Shown piece by piece: positions 13,795 through 14,399 of a stretch of 14,399 nucleotides of DNA. The stretch covers positions 1 through 14,399 of the forward strand of contig JALSQJ010000078.1 in assembly GCA_026985495.1 (NCBI GenBank), written 5' to 3'. The notes beneath the pieces were generated by a model. It made no database searches and was not told the DNA's origin. It saw nothing but the letters and a program-made list of their open reading frames with translations. The position numbers were made by a program, and so were the translations under genes. This DNA is from Campylobacteraceae bacterium (GTDB taxonomy: Bacteria; Campylobacterota; Campylobacteria; Campylobacterales; Sulfurovaceae). Numbering within the stretch: position 1 is the stretch's first letter; each line of letters opens with the position of its first letter.

Positions 13795-14399
13795 TGCAGG
13801 GACAAGTGATAGTGAAATTAAAGATTATGTTAAAAAGTTTATGATTCATAATAAGCAGGTAAAAGTCTCTTCAGTAGATATTATTGCTAAGCAGACTTTA
13901 GATGAACCTAAAGGTTGGGATGTATTTTTTTTAAATATCCATGCTAATGTTCAAAAAGCTCCAACTATTTTCGATAAAGTAACTGTACCTGAAACGCTTT
14001 TTGCAAAAGATGGATATATGGTACCTACACTTATTAACCTAGAGACAGGTGAAGATTTAAAAATGGTATTAAAACCAAATCTTAAAGATGAAGTTTATAA
14101 TGATAAACATTTAATTTTAGGAGATAAAGATGCCAAACATAAATTGGTTATTTTTACCGACCCTATGTGTCCATTTTGTCAAGAAAAAGTACCAGAGGTA
14201 TATAATGTTGTAAAGGAACACCCTAAGACTTTTGCTCTATACTATTACCATTTCCCATTAACACGAATCCATCCTGTATCTGATATTTTAACTCGTGCAA
14301 TGGTAGTAATGAGCAGTAGAGGTAAAAGTGATAAAATTCTTGATGTTTATAAATTAAAAAATATTAAACCACGAGATACTAATGCTACAAAAGTGTTGG
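13739..14399 (+). CDS. Periplasmic thioredoxin-fold (DsbC/DsbG-like) protein, 3'-truncated by window
   Basis: The open frame runs off the right edge, with about 220 codons visible. The N-terminus is a signal peptide (MSKLLSLAVVTTLTISA) with cleavage near residue 20, so the protein is exported. Residues 25-125 form a mixed alpha/beta region preceding the redox domain, as in DsbC/DsbG. The thioredoxin-fold domain begins near 132 with LVIFTDPMCPFCQEK; the active-site Cys pair is C144-PF-C147. The sequence after it (VVKEHPKTFALYYYHFPLTRIHP) matches the DsbA/DsbC fold's next strand. The cis-Pro loop would be outside the window. The likely role is periplasmic disulfide handling, perhaps for cytochromes, but oxidase, isomerase and reductase cannot be told apart here. 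It starts inside the fxsA-like gene with a strong Shine-Dalgarno; ATG 13748 is a weaker alternative. Confidence 0.85.
   Translation, partial: MSLMSKLLSLAVVTTLTISAGTSDSEIKDYVKKFMIHNKQVKVSSVDIIAKQTLDEPKGWDVFFLNIHANVQKAPTIFDKVTVPETLFAKDGYMVPTLINLETGEDLKMVLKPNLKDEVYNDKHLILGDKDAKHKLVIFTDPMCPFCQEKVPEVYNVVKEHPKTFALYYYHFPLTRIHPVSDILTRAMVVMSSRGKSDKILDVYKLKNIKPRDTNATKVL

Noticed and set aside
1..14399. Mobile element, prophage, CRISPR or defence island
   Set aside because: No transposase, integrase, direct-repeat array or toxin/antitoxin-like gene was seen; gene order and composition look like ordinary core chromosome.

Overview
This AT-rich, densely coding 14.4 kb window looks like a chromosome segment from a Campylobacterota (epsilonproteobacterial) organism, probably a Sulfurovum/Sulfurimonas-like lineage. 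The main evidence is gene order. The run accD-rlmH-dksA-membrane protein-dusB, and the run polyprenyl synthase-hemA-proS-membrane protein, both match (from memory) conserved blocks in Campylobacter jejuni and relatives. Promoters with a recognisable -10 box, little -35 and AT-rich phased tracts also fit this phylum. I see no rRNA, tRNA, CRISPR array, insertion sequence or phage gene, and no gene-free stretch longer than about 225 bases.

Layout. (1) Bases 2-5552, all on +: the 3' end of a BaiN/HI0933-type flavoprotein, an unrecognised lipoprotein, an alpha/beta hydrolase, then accD, rlmH, dksA, a LapA-like/helical-repeat membrane protein and dusB. The genes are tightly packed, and a probable promoter sits just before accD. 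(2) Bases 5584-6819, on -: a small zinc-ribbon lipoprotein downstream of a divergent SAM-dependent methyltransferase. (3) Bases 6893-9250, on +: a stand-alone MnmC oxidase-domain-like flavoprotein, a TehB-like methyltransferase directly abutting it, and a fumarylacetoacetate-hydrolase-family enzyme. This block ends at a hairpin shared with the convergent next gene. (4) Bases 9290-9670, on -: a periplasmic monohaem cytochrome c with a 7-residue tandem repeat tail. (5) From 9898 to the window end, on +: long-chain polyprenyl diphosphate synthase, hemA, proS, fxsA-like and a periplasmic thioredoxin-fold protein cut by the window edge. Three junctions in this block are 1-base TAATG overlaps and the fourth is a 56-base overlap, so it reads as one operon behind a TATAAT promoter.

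Together the genes cover core functions: fatty-acid synthesis (accD), rRNA and tRNA modification (rlmH, dusB, the MnmC-like gene), stringent-response control (dksA), quinone side-chain synthesis, haem synthesis, proline charging and periplasmic redox/cytochrome functions. I find no convincing new system. The most unusual points are: a prolyl-tRNA synthetase that lacks the bacterial editing insertion but keeps a small Cys4 module at that position; a MnmC oxidase-like protein without its fused methyltransferase, sitting next to an unrelated methyltransferase; and a LapA-like membrane anchor fused to a helical cytoplasmic domain between dksA and dusB.
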